DNA of 27,567 nt from CAYVTV01 sp964563105. GTDB lineage: Bacteria > Bacteroidota > Bacteroidia > Bacteroidales > GCA-2748055. Location of the stretch: assembly GCA_964563105.1 (NCBI GenBank), contig CAZLXM010000048.1:1-27567 (forward strand). Direction: 5' to 3'. Below are positions 8,548-15,999 of the stretch, one piece after another. Below the pieces are notes generated by a model, which saw nothing but the letters and a program-made list of their open reading frames with translations, was not told where the DNA came from and searched no databases. The number at the start of each line of letters is the position of its first letter. The stretch's first letter is position 1. The position numbers were made by a program, and so were the translations under genes.

Positions 8548-9132
8548 ATGGATGTAAAAAAAGTATGTGTATTTTGTGCTTCCAGTTCAAGGGTAGATCA
8601 GATTTATATTAAAGAAGCAAAGATATTTGGAAAAATTCTTGCAGACAATCAAATAGATTTAATATATGGCGGGGGCGGCGCAGGTTTAATGGGCGCTATT
8701 GCCGACAGTGTAATGGAAAATGAAGGCACTGCAATTGGTGTCATTCCACATTTTATGAAAGAAAGGGAATGGGCTCATACCGGAATAAGCAGGCTTCTTA
8801 TAGTTGAAAATATTCCACGGCGTAAAGAAGTTATGATCGAAGGAAGCGATGCTGTAATAGCACTTCCCGGCGGAATAGGCACCCTTGAAGAATTAACAGA
8901 AGTAATAACTTTGAAGCAACTGGGACAATATGTAAAGCCTGTAATTATTTTAAATACTAATGGTTTTTATGATGAACTATTGTCCTTTTTATCACGTATC
9001 ATACGGGAAAGATTTATGCACCAAATCTACGGTGATATATGGAAAGTGGTCGATAAACCTGAGGAAATATTACCAGCAATATTTACTTCCCCGTTTTGGG
9101 ATAAGGATCGGATTAAATATGCTACTTTTTAA
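8548..9132 (+). CDS. LOG-family nucleotide phosphoribohydrolase (TIGR00730 type)
   Basis: A 194-aa Rossmann-fold protein of the LOG (Lonely Guy) family, which removes ribose 5-phosphate from cytokinin nucleotides or from AMP. Diagnostic motifs are VCVFCASSS at the N-terminus, YGGGGAGLMGAIAD near residue 40, PRRKEVM near 90 and PGGIGTLEELTE at 107-118, which carries the catalytic Glu. In bacteria the substrate is often unknown and the proteins are sometimes misnamed lysine decarboxylases; nothing here supports decarboxylation. It starts 2 bp after the trxA stop. Downstream lies an unusual set of inverted repeats before the convergent ribD. Confidence 0.88.
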   Translation: MDVKKVCVFCASSSRVDQIYIKEAKIFGKILADNQIDLIYGGGGAGLMGAIADSVMENEGTAIGVIPHFMKEREWAHTGISRLLIVENIPRRKEVMIEGSDAVIALPGGIGTLEELTEVITLKQLGQYVKPVIILNTNGFYDELLSFLSRIIRERFMHQIYGDIWKVVDKPEEILPAIFTSPFWDKDRIKYATF

Positions 9133-9133
9133 G

Positions 9134-9205
9134 AATTACGTCTGTTATTTTTTGTAATTTATAATTTGCCAAATAACAGATGTAATTATCCTGATTATAA
9201 ATTAC
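9134..9205. repeat. Two interlocked inverted repeats between convergent genes
   Basis: Arm A (AATTACGTCTGTTATTT, 9134-9150) pairs with A' (9171-9187) over 17 positions, with one G-T wobble. Arm B (GTAATTTATAAT, 9154-9165), inside the A-A' loop, pairs perfectly over 12 bp with B' (ATTATAAATTAC, 9194-9205), beyond A'. The order A-B-A'-B' is interleaved like a pseudoknot, but the connecting loops (3, 5 and 6 nt) are short for both full stems, so mutually exclusive folds are more likely. The element begins 1 bp after the LOG stop and could be a bidirectional terminator. No clean U-run follows. Confidence 0.7.
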
Positions 9206-9278
9206 CGGGGCAGATTATTTTATTTTGTTGTATATTTTGAACCTTATTAATAAAGAGCCAATCAAAAGGAGAATTATA

Positions 9279-10337
9279 TTAAGGTCCGGGGTTTCTGTTA
9301 AAAATTATTTCCAGCTTATCTTCTTCTATCCAATAAATTTCACCGGAAGGGCTAATGACAGGTGCTTTTAATCCTCGCTCAAGGTTAAAGGGTGCAGTAA
9401 ATATTCTTGCTTCGTCCCAAAGGTTTTGAGCTAAAAAAATATTGATAAGGGTGCTGCCCCCTTCTGCCAAAAGGCTTATAATACCTCTTTTTTTCATATC
9501 TGCAAGAATGTTTTTTAAAGTGAAATTCTCAGGGTCAATATAAATATATTCTACATTTGCTGAACTCCTTCCTTCATGGCACGAATACATTAAAGTTTTA
9601 ATTCCGTCATGAAACATTTTCAGGTCCCGGTTTATACGTGTCTTACGTTCTATAAGAATACGCAAAGGATTATTTCCTGTCCAGGCCCTGACAGTAAGTG
9701 AGGGATCATCCATGTTTGCCGTATTTGCCCCAACCATTATTGCCATTTCTTCTGCCCGCCATTTATGAACGAAAATCTGTGATCTTTCCCCGCTAATTAT
9801 ACTCCTTTGCTTTTGGTCATCAGGCCCTGTACGCCCATCTATAAATTTGTCCTGTGATTGTGCCCATTTCAGAATAATATAGGGCCGGGAATTATTAATG
9901 AAAGTAAAAAATCTTCTGTTCAGGAATCTGCATTCTTTTTCCATAAAGTTTGATTCTACAATAAGCCCCTTTTTAATTAAAAACTCGATTCCCTTTCCTG
10001 ATACTTCCGGGTTAGGATCAGAATTTCCAATTACAATCTTTTGAATCCCGGAATCTATTATTTTACGTGTACAGGGCGGAGTTTTACCAAAATGATTACA
10101 GGGTTCAAGATTCACATATAAAATGGAGTCTTTAAGTAATGATTTATTGACAACTGATTCGATAGCAATAACTTCTGCATGATGGCCTCCAAACTCCCTG
10201 TGATATCCCTCGCCAATAATATGTTCCTTATAAACGATTACACAGCCTACAAGCGGATTTGATTTAGTGAAGCCTAAGCCTTTTGCTGCCAGTTCAAGGC
10301 AGCGAAGCATATATTTTTTATCCGGCCTGATATTCAC
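9279..10337 (-). CDS. ribD: Bifunctional riboflavin biosynthesis deaminase/reductase RibD
   Basis: A 352-aa cytosolic enzyme carrying out the second and third steps of riboflavin synthesis: deamination of the pyrimidine ring, then NADPH-dependent reduction of the ribosyl side chain. The N-terminal cytidine-deaminase-like domain has the zinc site H53/E55 in HHAEV and C80/C89 in PCNHFGKTPPC. The RibD_C reductase starts near residue 150 (RPYIILKWAQSQD) and contains MVGANTANMDDPSLTVR and LLAEGGSTL. The start codon is GTG at 10337, which gives the family's usual N-terminus; the next ATG is nine codons in and would remove part of the first helix. It diverges from prmC, with 36 bp between the start codons. 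No other rib genes are nearby. Confidence 0.93.
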   Translation of the reverse strand: MNIRPDKKYMLRCLELAAKGLGFTKSNPLVGCVIVYKEHIIGEGYHREFGGHHAEVIAIESVVNKSLLKDSILYVNLEPCNHFGKTPPCTRKIIDSGIQKIVIGNSDPNPEVSGKGIEFLIKKGLIVESNFMEKECRFLNRRFFTFINNSRPYIILKWAQSQDKFIDGRTGPDDQKQRSIISGERSQIFVHKWRAEEMAIMVGANTANMDDPSLTVRAWTGNNPLRILIERKTRINRDLKMFHDGIKTLMYSCHEGRSSANVEYIYIDPENFTLKNILADMKKRGIISLLAEGGSTLINIFLAQNLWDEARIFTAPFNLERGLKAPVISPSGEIYWIEEDKLEIIFNRNPGP

Positions 10338-10349
10338 AATTAGAATTAT

Positions 10350-10357
10350 TAATTTTG
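10350..10357 (+). promoter_or_regulatory. Candidate -7 element for prmC
   Basis: TAATTTTG matches TAnnTTTG exactly. A start near 10364 would leave a leader of only about 10 nt before the TTG start of prmC. No good TTTG element is found 19-21 nt upstream. It overlaps the palindrome TTTTGATCAAAA (10353-10364) shared with the opposing ribD element. Confidence 0.45.
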
Positions 10358-10359
10358 AT

Positions 10360-10367
10360 CAAAAATA
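10360..10367 (-). promoter_or_regulatory. Candidate -7 element for ribD
   Basis: On the minus strand this reads TATTTTTG, an exact match to TAnnTTTG. Transcription would begin near 10353, about 16 nt before the ribD GTG. No clear -33 element is present. Together with the prmC element it flanks a 12-bp perfect palindrome, so polymerase could not occupy both promoters at once. Confidence 0.45.
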
Positions 10368-10373
10368 ATCATT

Positions 10374-11219
10374 TTGGAGCTTTCTGAAACATACAGATAT
10401 TTGATTAGTGAACTTTATCCGCTTTATGGTGAAAGAGAGAGCCAAAGTATTGCTCTTTTATTGCTTGAATCAATAGGATATAATAATATAAAGATATCCC
10501 TGGAGCCTACAACCTTAATTTCTGATAATCAATTAGCTGATTTAAAAAGTAAATTGTCAGGGCTAAAAAATCATAAACCTGTACAATATGTCTTAGGGAA
10601 GGCACATTTTTATGGCTTATCCTTTTTTGTAAATAGTCATGTTCTTATACCAAGACCTGAGACAGAAGAGCTTGTTGATCTTATAATTAAGGAAAATAAA
10701 TTAACCAAACCTTTTATTTTGGACATAGGGACAGGAAGCGGCTGTATTGCTGTTTCTCTGGCTAATAATCTGAGTAAAGCAAAAATATTTGCTACGGATA
10801 TTTCTAAAAAATCTCTGGAACTTGCCGCTAAAAATGCATTATTGCATCAGGTATCCGTTAATTTTATTATGGATGACATTTTGAAATCTTCACATAACTG
10901 GCCGCTGAAATATTTTAATATTATTGTAAGCAATCCTCCTTATATACTTCCACAGGATGCGGAACATATAAAAGCACATGTTAAAGAATTTGAACCTTAT
11001 CATGCACTGTTTACTGATAATTCTGATCCTCTTGTATATTACAGGAAGATATTTGATTTTTCAAAAAAATATCTTAATGCGGATGGTTTATGTTATTGTG
11101 AGATAAATGAGAAACTGGGCGGTGAGCTTAAAACTCTCGCAAAGACATACGGATTTAAGGATATTAAGATTACTAAAGACATTAATAACAAAGACAGGAT
11201 TATCAGGTTAAAATTTTAA
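10374..11219 (+). CDS. prmC: Peptide chain release factor glutamine methyltransferase
   Basis: A 281-aa SAM-dependent enzyme that N5-methylates the glutamine of the GGQ motif in RF1 and RF2. Residues 1-75 form the helical N-terminal domain. PRPETEELVD (93-102) and the SAM-binding ILDIGTGSGCIA (near 115-126) precede NPPY (187-190), the substrate-glutamine-binding motif. The likely start is TTG at 10374; no in-frame ATG occurs until past residue 160, and this start gives the normal N-terminal helix. The target RF2 is encoded about 650 bp downstream, with recX in between, which fits the assignment. Confidence 0.92.
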   Translation: MELSETYRYLISELYPLYGERESQSIALLLLESIGYNNIKISLEPTTLISDNQLADLKSKLSGLKNHKPVQYVLGKAHFYGLSFFVNSHVLIPRPETEELVDLIIKENKLTKPFILDIGTGSGCIAVSLANNLSKAKIFATDISKKSLELAAKNALLHQVSVNFIMDDILKSSHNWPLKYFNIIVSNPPYILPQDAEHIKAHVKEFEPYHALFTDNSDPLVYYRKIFDFSKKYLNADGLCYCEINEKLGGELKTLAKTYGFKDIKITKDINNKDRIIRLKF

Positions 11220-11335
11220 GGAAATCTGGTCCGAACTATTATACGAAATAGAAAGTATAACCGATATTAAATAAAAATTGTGATAAATATGTAATTATCT
11301 ATAATCAAAGAAAATTATACATTAACCGCCAGTTT

Positions 11336-11815
11336 ATGGAAAACAAAAAAACTCTTACTCAGGAAGAAGCTCTTAACAAACTTATGAAATTATGTTCATC
11401 AAAAGAAATGTGCAGTTATGACCTAAGGAAAAAGTTAAAGGACTGGGGCCTAAGTGAAACTGATCATGATGAAATTCTTGATATTCTTGAAAAAGAAAAA
11501 TTTTTTTCTGATCAACGGTATGCGGAAGCCTTTATCAATGACAGATTAAAGTTTCAAAAATGGGGAAATTTGAAAATAAAATACGCTTTACAGGCAAAAC
11601 AAATTTCCGGAAAAATTATAGATGATTTATTGGAGGGAACAGTGAACTCTACATATTTTGAGGATTTAGAAAATCTTTTGGATAAAAAATTAAGGACTTT
11701 AAAGTCAACTTTATCCTTACAGGAGAAGAAGGCACGCTTGTTTAGATTTGCTGCCGGAAGGGGTTTTGAATCAGAAGTTATTTATAAAGCTTTAAATAAA
11801 ATTATAAATGATTAG
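11336..11815 (+). CDS. recX: Regulatory protein RecX
   Basis: A 159-aa all-helical protein of the RecX family, which binds RecA filaments and modulates recombination and SOS induction. The three-helix repeats are visible: CSSKEMCSYDLRKKLKDWGLS (about 20-40), then a second repeat with FFSDQRYAEAFINDRLKFQKWG (about 56-77), the most conserved RecX block, and a third with RLFRFAAGRGFESEVIYKAL near the C-terminus. recA is not in the window. The 116-bp gap from prmC contains a short TTATAC/GTATAA inverted repeat but no convincing promoter. Confidence 0.88.
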   Translation: MENKKTLTQEEALNKLMKLCSSKEMCSYDLRKKLKDWGLSETDHDEILDILEKEKFFSDQRYAEAFINDRLKFQKWGNLKIKYALQAKQISGKIIDDLLEGTVNSTYFEDLENLLDKKLRTLKSTLSLQEKKARLFRFAAGRGFESEVIYKALNKIIND

Positions 11816-11826
11816 GAGTATTTTAA

Positions 11827-11834
11827 TACTTTTG
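11827..11834 (+). promoter_or_regulatory. Candidate -7 element for prfB
   Basis: TACTTTTG matches TAnnTTTG exactly and predicts a start near 11841, 30 nt before the prfB ATG. No TTTG is found at the expected -33 distance. It overlaps a small hairpin, AGTAT-TTTA-ATACT (11817-11830), directly after the recX stop, which could be a weak terminator. Confidence 0.4.
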
Positions 11835-11870
11835 TAATTTATTAGTTGAAATTCCTATATTTCGGTGATT

Positions 11871-12963
11871 ATGATAACAACAGAACAGATTAAGGAACTT
11901 TTGGAGCGCCAGGATTCGCTAAGGAGGCATCTTTGACATTGATGAGAAACTTAAAAAAATTGAATCGGAAGAAGAAAAGACAAGGAAGCCTGGATTTTGG
12001 GATAATAGCAAGGATGCAGAGAATACCTTAAAAGTTATAGCCGGATTAAAAAGCTGGACTGATTCATATCAGAAAGTAAAAGAACATATTGACGAGCTTC
12101 TGGTTTTACTTGAATTTTTAGAGGAAGGGGATATTACTGAAGAAGAAGTATATAATCAATACGAGGACACTCTTGCAGTAATTGAAGAATTAGAATTTCG
12201 CAACATATTGGGCTCTGAAGAAGATATTTTGGGTGCTTATTTAAAAATAAATGCCGGTGCCGGGGGGACTGAGAGTCAGGATTGGGCAGAGATTCTAATG
12301 CGGATGTATTTACGCTGGGGTGAAAGGAATGATTATTCCGTTAAGGAAGTCAGCATGCTTAGAGGGGAAGAGGCAGGTATAAAATCGGTAATCCTTGAAT
12401 TTTCCGGCGAATATGCCTATGGGTATCTGAAAGCTGAAACAGGGGTACATCGCCTGGTGCGAATCTCTCCTTTCGATTCAAATCAAAGAAGGCACACATC
12501 TTTTGCATCAGTCTTTGTATCGCCCCTTATAGATGAAGACATTGAAATTTTAATAAATCCCTCAGATCTGGAATGGGACACTTTCCGTTCGGGAGGGGCT
12601 GGCGGACAGAATGTAAATAAAGTAAATACCGGAGTAAGGGTGAGGCATATACCAAGCGGTTTGGTAGTGGAGAATACAGAAACTCGTTCCCAGTTAAAGA
12701 ACAGGGAAAATGCAATGCGTATCCTGAAATCTCACCTGTATGAACTGGAACTACAAAAAAAGAAAGAAAAACAAGCTGAAATTGAGAGCAAAAAAAAGAA
12801 GATTGAATGGGGTTCACAAATAAGAAATTATATAATGCAACCTTACAAGCTGGTTAAAGATTTACGTACAGGAGTTGAAAAGGGTAATGTTCAGGATGTT
12901 CTGGATGGGAATATAAATGACTTCATCAGGGCCTATCTGAAAGAATACGGCAGAAACGATTAA
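11871..12963 (+). CDS. prfB: Peptide chain release factor 2, programmed +1 frameshift
   Basis: RF2 terminates translation at UGA and UAA. The gene is split between two frames: an ATG at 11871 opens 21 codons ending in CTT, then an in-frame TGA (11934-11936). A +1 shift there continues to the stop at 12963 and yields about 363 aa, the normal RF2 length. After the shift the coiled N-terminal domain follows (GFWDNSKDAE), then SPF at 199-201, the RF2-type stop-codon recognition tripeptide, and GGQ at 244-246, which triggers peptide release. The leading frame alone would code only 21 residues. The arrangement is the conserved autoregulatory one, in which low RF2 favours frameshifting. prmC, which would methylate the GGQ glutamine, lies just upstream. 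Confidence 0.95.
11922..11937 (+). promoter_or_regulatory. RF2 programmed frameshift site
   Basis: AGGAGG (11922-11927), a 3-nt spacer CAT, then the slippery CTT followed by TGA and C. Spacing and sequence match the classical E. coli prfB site, where AGGGGG pairs with the 16S anti-Shine-Dalgarno and pulls the ribosome +1 from CTT-TGA-C to TTT-GAC. The same hexamer is not seen directly before any start codon in this window. Confidence 0.93.
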
Positions 12964-12983
12964 TATTAAAACAAACTATATTT

Positions 12984-13328
12984 ATGACAATTAAGGTTTA
13001 TCATAATCCTCATTGTGCCAAAAGCAGGAGTGGGTTAAAGTACTTACAATCAAAAACATCCGATTATATTGTATACAATTATATTAAGAAAGGCCTTCAA
13101 CAGGAAGACCTGAAAGAAATAATTCTTAAAATGAATGTTCATCCTTCTGAATTGGTGCGGGAAAATGAAGAGTTATTCAAAAAAGAATTAAAAGGGAAAA
13201 ATTATAATGATAATGAATGGATAAAGATTATCAGTGATAATCCTAAATTGTTAAGAAGGCCTTTGATTGTAAGTAAATATAAAGCCGTTATTGGTGATCC
13301 GGTTGAGAACATTGATAAAATTATTTAA
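12984..13328 (+). CDS. ArsC-family reductase (arsenate reductase-like)
   Basis: A 114-aa protein with the ArsC/Spx thioredoxin-like fold. The N-terminus has YHNPHCAKSRSGLKYL with C11, in the place of the catalytic cysteine of glutaredoxin-linked arsenate reductases (HN-x-x-C-x-x-SR). The C-terminal part has LLRRPLIVSKYKAVIG with the conserved arginines, and residues 60-65 match the expected NPSELVR-like segment (HPSELVRENEELF). The absence of a CxxC argues against Spx. No ars operon genes are near, so a different thiol-linked role is possible. It lies 20 bp after prfB and 2 bp before the next gene, probably in the same transcript. Confidence 0.8.
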   Translation: MTIKVYHNPHCAKSRSGLKYLQSKTSDYIVYNYIKKGLQQEDLKEIILKMNVHPSELVRENEELFKKELKGKNYNDNEWIKIISDNPKLLRRPLIVSKYKAVIGDPVENIDKII

Positions 13329-13330
13329 GA

Positions 13331-13828
13331 ATGGAGATTAAATATTTTAAGTTTGATTTAAATAATTTAAGTAAGTTACGAACAGGCTTATTTTTGTTTC
13401 TTATTTTTTTGTTTTCCTGTCAGAAAGAAGATGAGTTTTTACAGGTATCGACAGTAGAATTACAAATTCAACAGAAAATTAATAATCAGAGATTAGTTAA
13501 GAAACAGAATACGCTTGTTTTTCAGCCTTTGCTTTTTAATCAGGCCCGAAAACATAGTATTAAGATGGCCAATAACAAAAATCTTACGGATGAAGGCCTT
13601 GATTTAGTTTTTAATGATCTGAAAACTAAAATTGGAGGTTCAAATACAGGATATATTTTGGAAACTTGTGAATTTGCCATTGCAGATTCAATAATTAATA
13701 AAATTTCGTCTGATCCTGCGAATGCTGATCTTATAAATGGTTTATACACACAGGTAGGAATCGGGATTTCTGCAGATGCCAACAAGCTTAATTATATTAC
13801 TATTTTATTTTTGAATATTCCCAGATAA
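13331..13828 (+). CDS. CAP/SCP-like lipoprotein, probably surface-exposed
   Basis: A 165-aa predicted lipoprotein. Residues 18-29 form a hydrophobic signal segment ending in the lipobox FLFSC, with the lipidated cysteine at 30. The next residues, QKEDE, fit the Bacteroidota lipoprotein export signal (x-K-D/E-D/E-x), suggesting display on the cell surface. The mature part resembles a small CAP domain: a helix with INNQRL, then LLFNQARKHSIKMANN, and a final VGIGISADANKLNYITILF strand pair. The second histidine normally found before the VGIG strand appears to be missing, so the domain may be inactive or binding-only. Assignment to CAP rests on pattern resemblance and is moderately sure. It sits between the ArsC-like gene and fumC, with gaps of 2 and 12 bp. 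Confidence 0.65.
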   Translation: MEIKYFKFDLNNLSKLRTGLFLFLIFLFSCQKEDEFLQVSTVELQIQQKINNQRLVKKQNTLVFQPLLFNQARKHSIKMANNKNLTDEGLDLVFNDLKTKIGGSNTGYILETCEFAIADSIINKISSDPANADLINGLYTQVGIGISADANKLNYITILFLNIPR

Positions 13829-13840
13829 AATTACTAACAA

Positions 13841-15232
13841 ATGCTTTACAGGATTGAAAAAGACACCATGGGCCAGGTAAACGTTCCTGCCGATAAATAT
13901 TGGGGTGCACAAACTCAACGATCTCTTGAAAATTTCAAGATCGGAGATCAAAAAATGCCTTTGGAAATAATAAGAGCGTTTGCCTGTCTTAAAAAAGCTG
14001 CTGCTATTACAAATTATGAATCGGGTATATTAGCAAAGTCAAAAGCTGATTTGATCTCTGCAGTATGTGATGAGATACTTGCAGGTGAACTTGATGATCA
14101 GTTTCCTCTTGTTGTCTGGCAAACTGGTTCAGGAACCCAGACCAACATGAATGTTAATGAAGTAATATCAAACAGGGCTCATGTCCTTGCAGGAAATAAG
14201 TTGGGAGAAGGGATTCCGGAAATTCATCCTAATGATGATGTTAATAAATCCCAGTCATCGAATGACACTTTCCCTACTGCAATGCATATTTCTGCCTATA
14301 AGTTACTTATTGAAAACACTATTCCCGGAATATTGGCATTGAGAGATACACTTAACAGAAAGGCTGAGCAATTTGCTAAAATTGTTAAGATTGGAAGGAC
14401 ACATTGGATGGATGCCACACCATTAACTCTGGGGCAGGAGTTTTCGGCCTATGTCAGCCAGCTTGATCACGGAATAAATGCAATAAAAAATACTTTTTCA
14501 CATTTATCAGAGATTGCCCTGGGGGGAACTGCAGTAGGGACAGGTATAAATACTCCCCCGGGATATTCCGAACGGGTTGCTTTTCATATTTCAAAGTTAA
14601 CAGGTATTGAATTTACCAGTGCCAAAAATAAATTTGAATCTTTATCAGCTCATGATGCTATTGTTGAGACTTCAGGTGCACTAAAAACTGTTGCCGTAAG
14701 TTTAATGAAAATTGCAAATGACATACGTGTGTTGGCTTCAGGTCCCAGGTGCGGGATAGGGGAAATCCTTATTCCTGAAAATGAACCCGGATCATCAATT
14801 ATGCCGGGTAAAGTTAATCCGACTCAATCTGAAGCCTTAACCATGGTTTGTGCTCAAGTAATGGGTAATGATGTTACAATTAATATTGGAGGAAGTAATG
14901 GGCATTTTCAATTAAATGTATTTAAACCTCTAATGATTAAAAATTTCCTGGAATCAGCCAGATTAATTGGTGATGCTTGTTTATCTTTTGATTTAAATTG
15001 CGCAAGGGGTATTGAACCGGTTTATCATACCATTGAAAAAAATTTAAAAAACTCCCTGATGCTTGTTACATCACTGAATCCCTATATTGGATATGAAAAA
15101 GCAGCACAAGTTGCAAAAAAGGCACATCAGGAAAATATTACCCTTAAGGAAGCAGCAATTGGATTAGGTTATTTAAGTGCTGAAGAATTTGACAAATGGG
15201 TGTTACCTGAAAAAATGGCTGGTTTATCCTAA
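13841..15232 (+). CDS. fumC: Class II fumarate hydratase
   Basis: A 463-aa tetrameric, iron-independent fumarase that interconverts fumarate and malate in the TCA cycle. Evidence includes TGSGTQTNMNVNEVI (near 98-112), SSNDTFPTAMH, GRTHWMDATPLTLGQE with the catalytic-site His, and the superfamily signature GSSIMPGKVNPTQSE with the catalytic Ser loop. The length is typical, and the TNMNVNEV and THWMDATP motifs favour fumarase over aspartase or argininosuccinate lyase. It is the last gene of the plus-strand run from prfB and converges on lpxH with a 4-bp overlap of the stop codons (15229-15232). Confidence 0.95.
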   Translation: MLYRIEKDTMGQVNVPADKYWGAQTQRSLENFKIGDQKMPLEIIRAFACLKKAAAITNYESGILAKSKADLISAVCDEILAGELDDQFPLVVWQTGSGTQTNMNVNEVISNRAHVLAGNKLGEGIPEIHPNDDVNKSQSSNDTFPTAMHISAYKLLIENTIPGILALRDTLNRKAEQFAKIVKIGRTHWMDATPLTLGQEFSAYVSQLDHGINAIKNTFSHLSEIALGGTAVGTGINTPPGYSERVAFHISKLTGIEFTSAKNKFESLSAHDAIVETSGALKTVAVSLMKIANDIRVLASGPRCGIGEILIPENEPGSSIMPGKVNPTQSEALTMVCAQVMGNDVTINIGGSNGHFQLNVFKPLMIKNFLESARLIGDACLSFDLNCARGIEPVYHTIEKNLKNSLMLVTSLNPYIGYEKAAQVAKKAHQENITLKEAAIGLGYLSAEEFDKWVLPEKMAGLS

Positions 15233-15996
15233 TTTTTTATCTTATTAGGATAATAGACTAATTTAAGGCCTTCAGAATTAAATACTACATAGGTGAAATT
15301 TACAAACCAGTCACCTGTATAAATCACCCTGCTTGATTGGTTAAGCATTAAATCTATGGGAATATGCCTGTGCCCAAAAATAAAATAATCTATGTGTTCA
15401 TTTTTCAGAACGTCATAAGCATGTTTAATAAGCTGTTCGTCTTCAATTCCTTTAAAAGGTGTATAGCTGCCTTTGGCGAGCCTGCTCCGCCTTGACCAAT
15501 TATGGGCAAAAGAGATGGAAAGGTTAGGGTGTATTTTGGCATACATCCATTGAAGGACTTTTGATGTAAAAATCTTTTTTAATAATTTATATGAAAAGTC
15601 GCCAGGACCGAGCCCATCCCCGTGTGCGAGATAAAACTTTTTCCCGTTTAGTTCTTTTATAACAGGTTTTCTAAAAACTTTAAGTCCTGTTTCTTCCGGC
15701 AGATAATTAAAAATCCAGATATCGTGGTTCCCTGTAAAATAATTTATCTCTATTCCCAAATCGCTTAATTCTGCCAGCTTACCCAAAAATCTGACAAATC
15801 CCCTTGGTACTGCTTTCCGATATTCAAACCAGTAATCAAAAATATCACCTAAAAGATAAATGCTATATGCTTTATCTTTAATAAAATCAAGCCATTCAAC
15901 TAATAGTTTTTCCCTTGCCCTGCTTTTTTCTTCGGGAGGAAGACCTAAATGAGCATCAGAAATGAAATATATATTTTTCCCTTCGGGCAGGTTCAT
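15229..15996 (-). CDS. lpxH: UDP-2,3-diacylglucosamine diphosphatase LpxH
   Basis: A 255-aa calcineurin-like metallophosphoesterase that releases UMP from UDP-2,3-diacylglucosamine to give lipid X in lipid A synthesis, acting peripherally at the inner membrane. The metal-binding motifs appear in order: SDAHLG (14-19), GDIFDYWFEY near 50, GNHD near 90, AHGDG near 124 and FGHRH near 208. The DYW after GDIFD and the long helical cap are typical of LpxH rather than generic phosphoesterases. It starts 3 bp after the stop of the upstream lipoprotein gene and is probably transcribed with it. It indicates a Gram-negative outer membrane. Confidence 0.88.
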   Translation of the reverse strand: MNLPEGKNIYFISDAHLGLPPEEKSRAREKLLVEWLDFIKDKAYSIYLLGDIFDYWFEYRKAVPRGFVRFLGKLAELSDLGIEINYFTGNHDIWIFNYLPEETGLKVFRKPVIKELNGKKFYLAHGDGLGPGDFSYKLLKKIFTSKVLQWMYAKIHPNLSISFAHNWSRRSRLAKGSYTPFKGIEDEQLIKHAYDVLKNEHIDYFIFGHRHIPIDLMLNQSSRVIYTGDWFVNFTYVVFNSEGLKLVYYPNKIKN

Positions 15997-15999
15997 TAT

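Noticed and set aside
8548..9132. Lysine decarboxylase
   Set aside because: PGGIGTLEE is the LOG-family phosphoribohydrolase signature that was historically misnamed; no PLP-dependent decarboxylase features are present.
9134..9205. Insertion-sequence end or MITE
   Set aside because: No transposase and no convincing target-site duplication are visible; only the 6-mer AATTAC recurs at both ends, and it is part of the repeat arms. A genome-wide copy search would be needed to revive this idea.
11871..11936. Possible frameshift mutation or pseudogene in prfB
   Set aside because: The in-frame TGA lies in the exact AGGAGG-CAT-CTT-TGA-C context of the programmed RF2 frameshift, and the rest of the gene is intact.
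12984..13328. Spx-type transcriptional regulator
   Set aside because: The N-terminus has a single cysteine in an ArsC-like HNPHCAKSR motif rather than the CxxC of Spx.
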